The notes beneath the pieces were generated by a model that worked only from the letters and a program-made list of their open reading frames with translations, was not told the DNA's origin and searched no databases. Positions 17,559-24,595 of a DNA stretch of 41,236 nt are shown here, one piece after another (position 1 is the stretch's first letter; every line of letters starts with the position of its first letter). The stretch lies in NCBI GenBank assembly GCA_020847415.1, contig JADLBZ010000097.1:1-41236 (forward strand), read 5' to 3'. The DNA comes from Planctomycetota bacterium (GTDB lineage: Bacteria > Planctomycetota > UBA8742 > UBA2392). The position numbers and the translations under genes are program-made.

Positions 17559-18308
17559 CTATGTTTGCGGCCACCAGCGCATCAGCGCCCAGCCCAGCGC
17601 GACCAGCGCGCCGTTGCCCACCATGTGAAGCAGCACCGGGGCCAGCAGGCCCCGGCGGCGCTCGTAGATGTAACCGAACACCAGGCCGCCCAGAAACTGG
17701 TTGATGGGCCAGGCAACGTTGTGAACCAGGGCAAACACCACGGCCGAAATCACCAGCGCATACCAGCGACCAAAGTCGCGCCGCAGGGCCGGGTACATGA
17801 CGGCCCGATACCAGAACTCCTCCAGGATCGGGTACAACACGCAGACTGCCACGATGTTGGCCACGGACATGTCGCGGAAGACAGCCCGCCACAAGACTCG
17901 CTGCAGGGCGCGGTCGCGGTCGTCCTCAAACCAGCCAACTCCCACGTAGTACGCACCGATCACCAGGGCGTACACGCCTGCCATGGCGGCCACCGCCACC
18001 GCAAACGTAAGCAGGTCGGCGCCCAGCCCTTCGGTGCCCAGGCCCAGGCCACGAAGTGGGGCGTTCTTGGCCCGTCGCCACCACAGCAACATCAGGCCCG
18101 CAAGGCCGGCCATTAGCAACAGCTGCACGGCAGACGGGGGCAACCATTGGGGGAGCGAGATCGAGCCGCGCTCCTGCAAGAAGGCAAGGCCGGTCACCGC
18201 CGCCTGCAGAAGGAACAGCCAGACAATCGCTTGCGGCGTGGTGATAGGCGCCTTGTTAAGAAAGGCGGCCCAAGGGTCGGCGGAAGCGGAATTCGGCTCC
18301 GGGTTCAC
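17559..18308 (-). CDS. CPBP-family intramembrane glutamic protease (CAAX-protease/bacteriocin-processing type)
   Basis: 249 residues if started at the GTG at 18308. The frame stays open to 18488, but that part overlaps the promoter and start of the HU gene on the other strand. Six to seven hydrophobic segments are present. The CPBP motifs are complete: EEFWYR with Glu163-Glu164, then FALVHN, NQFLGGLVFGYIYERR and a final HMVGN. The family cleaves substrates inside the membrane. It includes the prenyl-protein protease Rce1 and enzymes proposed to process MYXO-CTERM tails. One protein in this window (4116-5750) has such a tail, but no direct link is shown. It converges on the CAP-domain gene with a 7 bp gap. 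Confidence 0.88.
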   Translation of the reverse strand: MNPEPNSASADPWAAFLNKAPITTPQAIVWLFLLQAAVTGLAFLQERGSISLPQWLPPSAVQLLLMAGLAGLMLLWWRRAKNAPLRGLGLGTEGLGADLLTFAVAVAAMAGVYALVIGAYYVGVGWFEDDRDRALQRVLWRAVFRDMSVANIVAVCVLYPILEEFWYRAVMYPALRRDFGRWYALVISAVVFALVHNVAWPINQFLGGLVFGYIYERRRGLLAPVLLHMVGNGALVALGWALMRWWPQT

Positions 18309-18374
18309 AGGCGTAACCTGTTCGGCTTTCTGGCGTTGCGCGCAAATAACGGGCAGAAAATGCCCCCGGATTGC

Positions 18375-18402
18375 TTGCAATATGCCCCTTGAGCGATATA
18401 CT
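18375..18402 (+). promoter_or_regulatory. Putative sigma-70 type promoter for the HU gene
   Basis: TTGCAA (18375-18380) and TATACT (18397-18402) are separated by 16 bp and lie 68 bp before the HU start codon. This AT-rich island stands out in GC-rich surroundings. Predicted from consensus similarity only. Confidence 0.45.
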
Positions 18403-18469
18403 AAGTAATGTTCCGGCTTTGTGTTAGGCGAATTTCTGCCACGCACGGCACGGCTCGGGCGGGTGGGAT

Positions 18470-18895
18470 ATGACAGCGCGTCGGACAATCACGAAGAAAG
18501 AACTCGTGCTGCGCATCGCCGAGTCCACCCACCAGAAGCAGACGGTGACGCGTGACATCATTCAATTGTTCATTGATGAGGTGATTGGCGAGCTCGCTCG
18601 CGGCAATCGCCTTGAGCTGCGCGACTTCGGCGTCTTTGAGGTCAAGGTCCGCGGCGCACGCAAGGCGCGCAATCCTAAGACCGGCGACGAAGTGCGCGTC
18701 CCGGAGAAGCGCGTCGTTACCATCAAGCCCGGCAAGAAGATGAAGGAGATGATCAACCTTCACGCCGAGGCTGAACTGGCAGCACAGCTTGCCGGCGGGA
18801 CGGCAGCCACGCCTGGCGCTGTGGCACCCGCCCCCGTGCCCGTTGAGCACGACGACGACCTGGACGACCTGGACGACCTGGCCGACGAAGACTAG
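18470..18895 (+). CDS. HU/IHF-family DNA-binding protein with acidic C-terminal tail
   Basis: 141 residues. The HU fold covers about residues 8-100: [33 protein letters not shown], and [23 protein letters not shown], which holds the Pro-tipped arm inserted in the DNA minor groove. Typical HU proteins end near residue 90-100. Here an Ala/Pro-rich linker leads to an Asp-rich end ([14 protein letters not shown]). The gene begins a probable unit with tadA (13 bp gap). HU bends and compacts DNA; the acidic tail may reduce or tune binding, which is inference. Confidence 0.93.
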   Translation: MTARRTITKKELVLRIAESTHQKQTVTRDIIQLFIDEVIGELARGNRLELRDFGVFEVKVRGARKARNPKTGDEVRVPEKRVVTIKPGKKMKEMINLHAEAELAAQLAGGTAATPGAVAPAPVPVEHDDDLDDLDDLADED

Positions 18896-18908
18896 TCCGC
18901 CTTTTCCC

Positions 18909-19448
18909 GTGAAACGACCTGAACCACACAAGCCGCCCGCGGCGCAGCCCGCTTCTCTGCTGGCTCCCGGCGACGACACCTTCATGCGCGCCGCCTTGGA
19001 CGAGGCCATCAAGGCCTCCGACAAGGGCGAGGTGCCCGTTGGTTGCGTCATCGTACGCAACAGCCGCATCATTGGCCGCGGCCACCCCCTGCGCGAGACC
19101 CTTCAGGACCCCACGGCCCACGCCGAGATGCTGGCCATCACGGCTGCCGCCGAGGACGCGGGCCAGTGGCGGCTGGACGACTGCACGCTGTACGTGACGC
19201 TGGAACCTTGCCCGATGTGCGCCGGCGCGATCGTGAACGCCCGAGTTTCGCGCGTGGTGTTTGGTGCAGACGACCCCAAGGCCGGGGCTTGTGGAACCCT
19301 TTTCAATGTGGTACAGGATTCCCGTCTCAACCACAGGGTTGAGCTGGTGCGCGGCGTGCTGGCAGAAGACGCCGCCGATTTGTTGAAGGCGTTTTTCAGG
19401 CAATGTCGCGCCGGGCGCGGCATGAAACCCCAGAAGAGGAAGCCATGA
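18909..19448 (+). CDS. tadA: tRNA adenosine(34) deaminase
   Basis: 179 residues from a GTG at 18909; a later ATG at 18984 would remove only a disordered, Pro-rich leader. The zinc deaminase motifs are intact: AHAEMLAI with His71 and Glu73, and [11 protein letters not shown] with Cys101 and Cys104. The [14 protein letters not shown] and [14 protein letters not shown] segments are typical of TadA, which converts A34 to inosine in tRNA-Arg(ACG). Its stop overlaps the ATG of a tiny basic gene (ATGA). HU lies directly upstream and tRNA-Ser downstream. Confidence 0.95.
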   Translation: MKRPEPHKPPAAQPASLLAPGDDTFMRAALDEAIKASDKGEVPVGCVIVRNSRIIGRGHPLRETLQDPTAHAEMLAITAAAEDAGQWRLDDCTLYVTLEPCPMCAGAIVNARVSRVVFGADDPKAGACGTLFNVVQDSRLNHRVELVRGVLAEDAADLLKAFFRQCRAGRGMKPQKRKP

Positions 19449-19549
19449 GGCCGCAGAAGATGAAGACCCGCAACCGCGTCCGCGGTGCCAAGACAACCCA
19501 CAAGTGGCCCAAGCAGAAGAAGTGGGGCAAGAAGCAGAGCCCCCGCTAG
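19445..19549 (+). CDS. 34-residue highly basic peptide, coupled to tadA
   Basis: The ATG at 19445 overlaps the tadA stop by 4 bp and the frame ends at TAG 19547-19549. The peptide has 13 Lys/Arg and no acidic residue, with paired Trp in Lys-rich context ([12 protein letters not shown]). A second ATG at 19460 would give a 29-residue form. The composition is like that of small ribosomal proteins or RNA-binding peptides, but I match it to none. Translation is suggested by the overlap and composition only. Confidence 0.5.
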   Translation: MRPQKMKTRNRVRGAKTTHKWPKQKKWGKKQSPR

Positions 19550-19591
19550 GCCGCGTTGCAGCCGCAACCGCGGCGCGTTAGCAGCGTGCAT

Positions 19592-19681
19592 GGAGAGGTG
19601 GCAGAGTGGTTGATTGCGTCGGTTTCGAAAACCGATTTGGCTGAAAGGTCAACGGGGGTTCGAATCCCTCCCTCTCCGCCA
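19592..19681 (+). tRNA. tRNA-Ser (anticodon CGA)
   Basis: Acceptor arms GGAGAGG (19592-19598) and CCTCTCC (19671-19677) pair fully, followed by G and an encoded CCA. The anticodon stem TCGGT/ACCGA closes the loop TTCGAAA, giving anticodon CGA at 19626-19628. There is a long class II variable arm and a GGTTCGAAT T-loop region. It reads UCG codons. Confidence 0.97.
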
Positions 19682-19689
19682 GTTGAACA

Positions 19690-19716
19690 GCCCCGCGATC
19701 GCGGGGCTTTCTGTTT
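19690..19716 (+). terminator. Rho-independent terminator after tRNA-Ser
   Basis: A perfect 18-base palindrome GCCCCGCGATCGCGGGGC (19690-19707) is followed directly by TTTCTGTTT. It ends the HU-tadA-peptide-tRNA unit. Confidence 0.8.
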
Positions 19717-19731
19717 GCGGGCGTCCACCTG

Positions 19732-20277
19732 CTACGGCTGCATCTCCGGCTCCAGGTCAATGCCCAGGCCGTCGGCCAGCCGGTTCAGGTGGTTGAAGTA
19801 GCCAATGATCTGCGCTGCCGAGGCGATCTCTTCGTCGCACCAGCCGTGGTCACGCAGCCCCTGCACGTCGTTGCGGCTGCAGGTGGCCGGTTGCAGGGTG
19901 AGCTTCTCGGCCCAAAGGCAAAGGGCAAGGTGCGGTGCGTCCAGGCCCGCGGCGCGAAAGTCCTGCTGCACGGCCCCGGCCAGCGTTTCGTCACGGGACA
20001 TCTGCGCCAGATCCAGCGCATGGGCGCGCATTCAGTAGACGCAGCCGTTGGCCTTGCTGACCACAGTGGCCAGCAGCTCGCGCACCCAGCGGCGCAAGGG
20101 CCCCTTGCCCAGCATGACGCGGGTGTAGAAGTCCATGGTCGCGTCCAGGGCATCGGGCGTGAGCGACTGGATGCGCAGGATGTTGAAGACCTTGCCCGCA
20201 CGCTTGAGGCCGGCTTCGTACTGGGTCTTCAACAGCCCCTGGGCATCCTGGGGCTCAACTTGGCGGATATAGGCCAT
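19732..20277 (-). CDS. Peroxidase-related AhpD/CMD-fold enzyme with in-frame TGA at the second redox Cys: probable selenoprotein
   Basis: Reading from the ATG at 20277 and taking the TGA at 20034-20032 as selenocysteine gives 181 residues, a normal length for the 'uncharacterized peroxidase-related' branch of the carboxymuconolactone decarboxylase family. Before the TGA: RELLATVVSKANGCVY. After it: MRAHAL, then CLWAEKLTLQPATCSRNDV, GWCDEEIASAAQIIGYFN and NRLADGLGIDLE. The positions Glu67, Cys79, Sec82 and His86 reproduce the Glu118/Cys130/Cys133/His137 spacing of AhpD, so the TGA replaces exactly the second cysteine of CxxC. The family reduces peroxides or disulfides through this thiol pair. 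A hairpin lies 16 bases after the TGA. Alternatives are a nonsense mutation or two separate peptides. No clear ribosome site precedes the ATG. Confidence 0.82.
19999..20022 (-). promoter_or_regulatory. Candidate bacterial SECIS hairpin downstream of the in-frame TGA
   Basis: On the transcript, UGCGC (20020-20016) pairs with GCGCA (20007-20003) around the loop UGGAUCUG. Outer CA/UG pairs form with a 2-base bulge. The loop starts 16 nt after the UGA and has G residues near its 5' side, as in known bacterial SECIS loops. An alternative pairing of GCGCC (20027-20023) with GGCGC (20008-20004) competes with it. Confidence 0.5.
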
Positions 20278-20327
20278 GGGGCCAGTAAAGCGCCGCGGCT
20301 CAGGACCGGGAAGTGATTTCGAGCGCC

Positions 20328-20357
20328 AAAAAGAAGGGGCCCGCAATGCGGGCCCCC
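20328..20357 (-). terminator. Rho-independent terminator of the secreted-protein gene
   Basis: On the minus strand, GGGGCCCGCA and TGCGGGCCCC form a strong hairpin (about 20336-20356) followed by TTCTTTTT. It lies 20 bp after the stop at 20377 and 50 bp before the selenoprotein-like gene, so that gene probably has its own promoter or relies on read-through. Confidence 0.85.
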
Positions 20358-20376
20358 GTGAGTACACGGCGTCTGC

Positions 20377-21345
20377 TTACTTCCACTGCATCCAGTCGTA
20401 GTTGGCGACCCAGCCGGAGAACTGGCCGGCTGCGTTGGTGTGGAAGCTGGAAATGCTGGGCAGGTCCAGCATCACCTTGGTGTTGCGGGTGTTGTTCTGC
20501 CAGTCGAAATCCTGGTCAAAGCGCAGGCACAGGAAGGCGTCGCCCTTGTCGGAGTGGAACCAGTACGCGACGCTGTTGGTGTAGCGGTTCAGCAGCACAG
20601 TCGGCTTCTCGCCCATCTCGCCGATCTTCTGCAAGCGCTTGGCCAGCAGGGCATAGGGGTCCACACCCTCCTGCACGCCCGAGAGCAGCTCCAGTGTCTG
20701 GCTCTCCCACTCGGAGATACGCTCCTTCAGCTTGGCAGCGTCGCCCTTCTTGATGGCCTCGCGCAGCTCGGCGATCTGGGGCGAACCGTAGTCCACGTCC
20801 AGCTCCGAGAGGCGGTAGTTGCCGAGATACCAGTTGGGCTTGGCCTTGGGTGCCTCTTCGCCCTCCGGAACCTCAGCCCCTTCGTTGGCGTCTTCCAGGA
20901 CCATGCGCACCAGGTGGGTTCCCTTGGCGCTCTTGACCGGGATGACCGCGTAGGTGCCCACGGTGTTCTGGGCGCTGGCATTGCCCACTTCTTCGCCGAC
21001 GGACTTCAGGAACTTGGCAAGCACCTGCAGGTTGGTCAGCTTGTCGTCGCCGCCGTCCCAGCTCTCTTCGTCGGCGCTGTCGCGTCCTTCCTTCAGCAGG
21101 CAGGCCTTAAGGTCGGCCAGCTTGTCTTCCTTGGCGGCCTTCAACGCGCGGGCCAGCACTTCGCCGGGCTTCTTGAAGCCCTCGTCGGTGCCGTCCTTCA
21201 TGATCAGCTCACCCGGGGCGGGCAGCTTCTCGCCCATCTGCACCAGGGCCGGAGCTTCCTTGGTCTCGTCAGCCTGGACCGGACCGACGAACACAGCGCC
21301 CACCAGCAACGCCGCAGCAGCGGCAACGGCAACAAACCTCTTCAT
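20377..21345 (-). CDS. Secreted protein of unknown function
   Basis: 322 residues. The ATG at 21345 follows an AAAGGA site and opens a signal peptide (MKRFVAVAAAAALLVGAVF, cut probably after VQA). The mature protein is acidic and rich in Lys/Glu helices: a region at about 40-125 with LARALKAAKEDKLADLKACL, a strand-rich centre with YAVIPVKSAKGTHLVRMVLED, and a Trp-rich C-terminus (YWFHSDKGDAFLCLRFDQ, then DYDWMQWK-like end). I recognise no family. It has its own terminator, and probably its own promoter in the divergent gap with the sulfurylase gene, so it looks monocistronic. Confidence 0.8.
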   Translation of the reverse strand: MKRFVAVAAAAALLVGAVFVGPVQADETKEAPALVQMGEKLPAPGELIMKDGTDEGFKKPGEVLARALKAAKEDKLADLKACLLKEGRDSADEESWDGGDDKLTNLQVLAKFLKSVGEEVGNASAQNTVGTYAVIPVKSAKGTHLVRMVLEDANEGAEVPEGEEAPKAKPNWYLGNYRLSELDVDYGSPQIAELREAIKKGDAAKLKERISEWESQTLELLSGVQEGVDPYALLAKRLQKIGEMGEKPTVLLNRYTNSVAYWFHSDKGDAFLCLRFDQDFDWQNNTRNTKVMLDLPSISSFHTNAAGQFSGWVANYDWMQWK

Positions 21346-21401
21346 AGAATTCCTTTTGGTTTTGGCCCCGGCGCGGCCATCCCGCGCCCGTCGTGGCAAA
21401 G

Positions 21402-21429
21402 AGGTTACAATTTGCACAGCAAACGTCAA
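21402..21429 (-). promoter_or_regulatory. Possible promoter of the secreted-protein gene
   Basis: On the minus strand, TTGACG (21429-21424) is followed after 16 bp by TAACCT (21407-21402), which lies 57 bp before the start codon. The -35 is good and the -10 is weak. Confidence 0.3.
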
Positions 21430-21507
21430 TTCCGTCAAAAGTGCGACTGCACAAACACACCCCCACAGGAGGACGGGTGACCGAGCATCGAATCTTCAGG
21501 CTGGACC

Positions 21508-21535
21508 TTGCCTCTCACGCGCAAACATGTATAAG
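21508..21535 (+). promoter_or_regulatory. Putative promoter of the ATP sulfurylase gene
   Basis: TTGCCT (21508-21513) and TATAAG (21530-21535) are 16 bp apart and lie 42 bp before the start at 21578. Predicted from consensus similarity. I see no riboswitch in the gap. Confidence 0.45.
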
Positions 21536-21577
21536 CTCGCCCCGACACGGGCCGCCTATGCACAAGGGAAACATGTC

Positions 21578-22759
21578 ATGTCTATTCCCCAATCGCCGGT
21601 TGGCGGCCGGCTCGTGGATCGCGTCCTGAACCCGCAACAGGCCGCGGCGCTGCAACTTTCAGCGGATTCTCTTTACTCGATACGGCTGGCGCCCAGCGAC
21701 GTCTGGGACCTGAAGCTGCTTGCCGTGGGCGGCTACTCGCCGCTTACGGGCTTCCAGGGCGAGGCGGATTACCTGAGCGTGATCCGTCGCGGCCGCCTTG
21801 CCGACGGTACGCCCTGGACCGTGCCCGTCACCCTGGGGGTGGACGAGGCCCAGGCCCGCGAGCTGACCCCGGGGGCGCTCGTGGCCCTGCGCGACCAGGA
21901 GCGCAACCTGCTGGGCAGCCTCACGGTGCGCGAGGTCTTTGCCCGTCGCCTGGACGACGAAGCCAGGGGCGTGTTCCAGACCCTGGAAGATGCCCACCCC
22001 GGCGTGGCCCGAATCCGCCGCGCCGGCCAGTGGCTGGTGGCCGGCGAGGTCAGCGTGCTGCCCGCGCTGCTGCCCAGCCACGAGCAGGGGCTGATCTATC
22101 GCCCCGCTGAAGTGCGTGCCGAGATCGCCCGTCGCGGCTGGCGCACCGTGGTTGCCTTCCAGACTCGCAACCCCATTCACCGGGCCCACGAGTACCTGCT
22201 GCGCACGGCGCTGGAAACCGCCGACGGCCTGCTGGTGCACCCGCTGGTGGGCGAGACCAAGGGCGACGACGTGCCCGCCGAGGTTCGAGTGCGCTGCTAC
22301 CGCGCCCTGCTGGAAAAGCACTTCCCGCCCGAGCGCATCATTCTGGCGGCCCTGCCCGCCCCCATGCGCTACGCGGGCCCCAAGGAGGCCATTCACCACG
22401 CGCTGATCCGCCGCAACTACGGCGCCAGCCACTTCATCGTGGGCCGCGATCATGCCGGGGTGGGCAACTACTACGGCACCTACGACGCCCAGCGCATCTT
22501 TGAAACCTACGCGCCCGGCGAGCTGGGCATTGCCACCCTGAACTTTGAGCACAGCTTCTGGTGCAAGGGCGTGGGGGGCTTTGCCACCACCAAGACCTCG
22601 CCCTTCGGGCCAGAGCACCGCATCCAGGTCTCCGGCACGCGGCTGCGCGAGCTGCTGGCCAAGGGTGAGTTCCCGCCGCCCGAGATTGTGCGCCCGGAGC
22701 TGGCGGCCATCCTGATGGAGCATTACCAGTCCGTGCGCGAACAGGCCCCCGTGGCCTGA
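21578..22759 (+). CDS. sat: Sulfate adenylyltransferase (ATP sulfurylase)
   Basis: 393 residues from the ATG at 21578, with AAGGGA eight bases upstream. The enzyme forms adenylyl sulfate (APS) from ATP and sulfate. The homo-oligomeric Sat type is shown by VAFQTRNPIHRAHEYLLR near 190-207 (substrate-binding QTRNP and HxxH), HPLVGETKGDDVP, LPAPMRYAGPKEAIHHALIR, and FIVGRDHAGVGNYYG. Length is usual for this type. No APS reductase, APS kinase or sulfate transporter is adjacent, so assimilatory and dissimilatory use cannot be told apart. The dapB gene follows after about 100 bp. Confidence 0.96.
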   Translation: MSIPQSPVGGRLVDRVLNPQQAAALQLSADSLYSIRLAPSDVWDLKLLAVGGYSPLTGFQGEADYLSVIRRGRLADGTPWTVPVTLGVDEAQARELTPGALVALRDQERNLLGSLTVREVFARRLDDEARGVFQTLEDAHPGVARIRRAGQWLVAGEVSVLPALLPSHEQGLIYRPAEVRAEIARRGWRTVVAFQTRNPIHRAHEYLLRTALETADGLLVHPLVGETKGDDVPAEVRVRCYRALLEKHFPPERIILAALPAPMRYAGPKEAIHHALIRRNYGASHFIVGRDHAGVGNYYGTYDAQRIFETYAPGELGIATLNFEHSFWCKGVGGFATTKTSPFGPEHRIQVSGTRLRELLAKGEFPPPEIVRPELAAILMEHYQSVREQAPVA

Positions 22760-22861
22760 TGGGCGCGGCGACTGGTGATCTACAGTGGCGCAGTACCGGC
22801 CCGCGCGGTTGATGGACCGCGCGGGCCAACCCACAATGCGGCCCTTTCCCGGGAGAGCACC

Positions 22862-23650
22862 ATGGCCCTCAAACTTGCGATCAACGGCGTTCTCGGCCGC
22901 ATGGGGCGCGCCATTGCGCGCCTGGCTGCCGATGCCGGCCACACGGTCACCGCAGCCATTGACGTGACCCAGCACGGACAGCCGCTGGCTGCCCTGCTGG
23001 GCGACGCCCGCCAGAAGGCCGTGGTGATGCCGGTGTACCCCGGCGGGGCGGACGTGCTGATTGATTTCAGTTCCCCGGCGGGGTTTGCGGCCCGCGTGCA
23101 CGAGTGCATGAACCTGCGCACCGCGCTGGTCAGCGGCACCACGGGCCTGGAGGCTGCACAGCAGCAGCTGATTCCCGTGGCGGCGCAGAAGATCCCCTTT
23201 CTGTGGGCGCCCAACTTCAGCCTGGGCGTGAACCTGCTGCTTTCGCTGGTGCGGCAGGCTGCCAAGGCCCTGCCCGAGGGCTACGACATCGAGATCATTG
23301 AGACCCACCACCGCCGCAAGGAAGACGCGCCCTCGGGCACCGCCATTGCCCTTTTGCAGGCGGCCTGCACGGGGCGCGGCCTTGACCCCAAAACAGCCGT
23401 GCGCCACGGCCGCGAAGGCCGCCCCGGTGCCCGCACTCCACGCGAGGTGGGTATGCACGCCGTGCGCGGCGGCGACGTGGTCGGGGACCACACCGTGCTG
23501 CTGGCGGCCGAGGGCGAGCGCGTGGAGCTGACCCACAAGGCCAGCACTCGCGACACCTTTGCGGCAGGCTCGATCAAGGCCGCCGAGTGGCTGGCCGGCA
23601 AACCGGCCGGCGCCTACGGAATGGCCCAGGTGCTGGGCCTGCAGGGCTAA
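22862..23650 (+). CDS. dapB: 4-hydroxy-tetrahydrodipicolinate reductase
   Basis: 262 residues from the ATG at 22862 (GGGAGAGCACC just upstream). It reduces the dihydrodipicolinate precursor in lysine and meso-diaminopimelate synthesis. The nucleotide-binding start has INGVLGRMGRAIARLAAD. VLIDFSSPAGF, LVSGTTGL, WAPNFSLGVNLL and the catalytic/substrate block ETHHRRKEDAPSGTAIALL are all present, as is GDVVGDHTVLLA. Length matches the family. Its TAA overlaps the next ATG (TAATG), so the ADP-ribosylglycohydrolase is translated with it. A DAP pathway implies a peptidoglycan or lysine role in the cytoplasm. Confidence 0.97.
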   Translation: MALKLAINGVLGRMGRAIARLAADAGHTVTAAIDVTQHGQPLAALLGDARQKAVVMPVYPGGADVLIDFSSPAGFAARVHECMNLRTALVSGTTGLEAAQQQLIPVAAQKIPFLWAPNFSLGVNLLLSLVRQAAKALPEGYDIEIIETHHRRKEDAPSGTAIALLQAACTGRGLDPKTAVRHGREGRPGARTPREVGMHAVRGGDVVGDHTVLLAAEGERVELTHKASTRDTFAAGSIKAAEWLAGKPAGAYGMAQVLGLQG

Positions 23651-24582
23651 TGGCCGAGACTCGCGCCCCCGGCAGCAACCGCGGCACGTTTTGTGGCAGC
23701 CTGTTGCCGGCGAGGGGTTCCATGCATAGCGCCAGCCAGAGAATGCGCCGCTCCCTGGAAGCACTCGCCACCGGCGATGCCTTTGGCGAGTTTGGCGCTG
23801 CCTCGCCCGGGCACCGCACGCTCCGCAACGGCCCCTGGCCCTGGACCGACGACACCGCCATGGCCCTGGGCATTGTTGAGGTATTGACCCGTCAAGGCCG
23901 GATCGACCAGGACGACCTTGCCAACGTGTTTGCCCGCAACTACGTGAACGACCCAGGCCGCGGCTACGGCCCCGGCCAGCACAAGCTGCTGCAGCAGGTC
24001 TCCAACGGCCGCTACTGGCGCGACGCCGGCGCTGCCCTGTTCGCGGGCGGCTCCTTCGGCAACGGCGGCGCCATGCGCGTTGCCCCCTTGGGGGCGTACT
24101 TCGCCGACGACCTGGGCAAGGTCGTCGAACAGGCGGCCCTGGCCACAGCCGTGACCCACGCACACCGCGAGGGCATCGCGGGCGGCATCGCTGTAGCCGT
24201 GGCGGCCGCCGTGGCTGTGGGGCTGGAAGGCAAACACCCGGGCCCGGCGGAGTTGCTGGAGAGGGTGATCGCCCACACGCCCAAGGGCGAAGTTCGCGCC
24301 GGCCTGGAGAAGGCGCTTGGTGTCGGGCCCGAGAACTCGGCACAGACGGCGGCAACGGCCCTGGGCAACGGCAGCCGTATCACGGCCCAGGACACCGTGC
24401 CGCTGTGCGTCTGGTTGGCGGCCAAGCACCTGGGCAGCTACGAAGAAGCGCTCTGGCAAACAGCACAAGCGGGCGGCGACCGCGACACGAACTGTGCCAT
24501 CGTGGGCGGCATCCTCGGAGCGCGTGGCGACGCGATCATCCCGCCGGAGTGGCTGGCGCGGCGCGAACCCCTGCCGGCGTAG
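23650..24582 (+). CDS. ADP-ribosylglycohydrolase (DraG-like) family protein
   Basis: 310 residues from the ATG that overlaps the dapB stop; a later ATG at 23722 begins right before the domain and is possible. The family removes ADP-ribose from proteins or nucleic acids with a dinuclear Mg centre. Motifs are ALATGDAFGE, PWTDDTAMALGIVEVL (metal-binding TDDT), GSFGNGGAMRVAPLG, and QAGGDRDTNCAIVGGILGA (C-terminal metal-binding D-x-D). All expected metal ligands are present. No ADP-ribosyltransferase is adjacent, so the substrate is unknown. It converges on the next gene with a 13 bp gap. Confidence 0.93.
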   Translation: MAETRAPGSNRGTFCGSLLPARGSMHSASQRMRRSLEALATGDAFGEFGAASPGHRTLRNGPWPWTDDTAMALGIVEVLTRQGRIDQDDLANVFARNYVNDPGRGYGPGQHKLLQQVSNGRYWRDAGAALFAGGSFGNGGAMRVAPLGAYFADDLGKVVEQAALATAVTHAHREGIAGGIAVAVAAAVAVGLEGKHPGPAELLERVIAHTPKGEVRAGLEKALGVGPENSAQTAATALGNGSRITAQDTVPLCVWLAAKHLGSYEEALWQTAQAGGDRDTNCAIVGGILGARGDAIIPPEWLARREPLPA

Positions 24583-24595
24583 CTGCGCCGGCGCC

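Noticed and set aside
19592-19681. Long tRNA next to the selenoprotein-like gene as a possible tRNA-Sec
   Set aside because: The anticodon is CGA and the acceptor stem is 7 bp, so it is an ordinary tRNA-Ser. tRNA-Sec would have anticodon TCA and a longer acceptor stem.
19732-20031. Second half of the peroxidase-related gene as an independent gene starting at ATG 20031
   Set aside because: It would lack the first catalytic Cys and Glu, starts inside the conserved motif and has no ribosome site. A single recoded frame explains the data better.
21659-24355. Long minus-strand open frame of about 900 codons opposite sat, dapB and the ADP-ribosylglycohydrolase
   Set aside because: It crosses three well-recognised genes and shows Arg/Pro/His-rich shadow composition with no family pattern.
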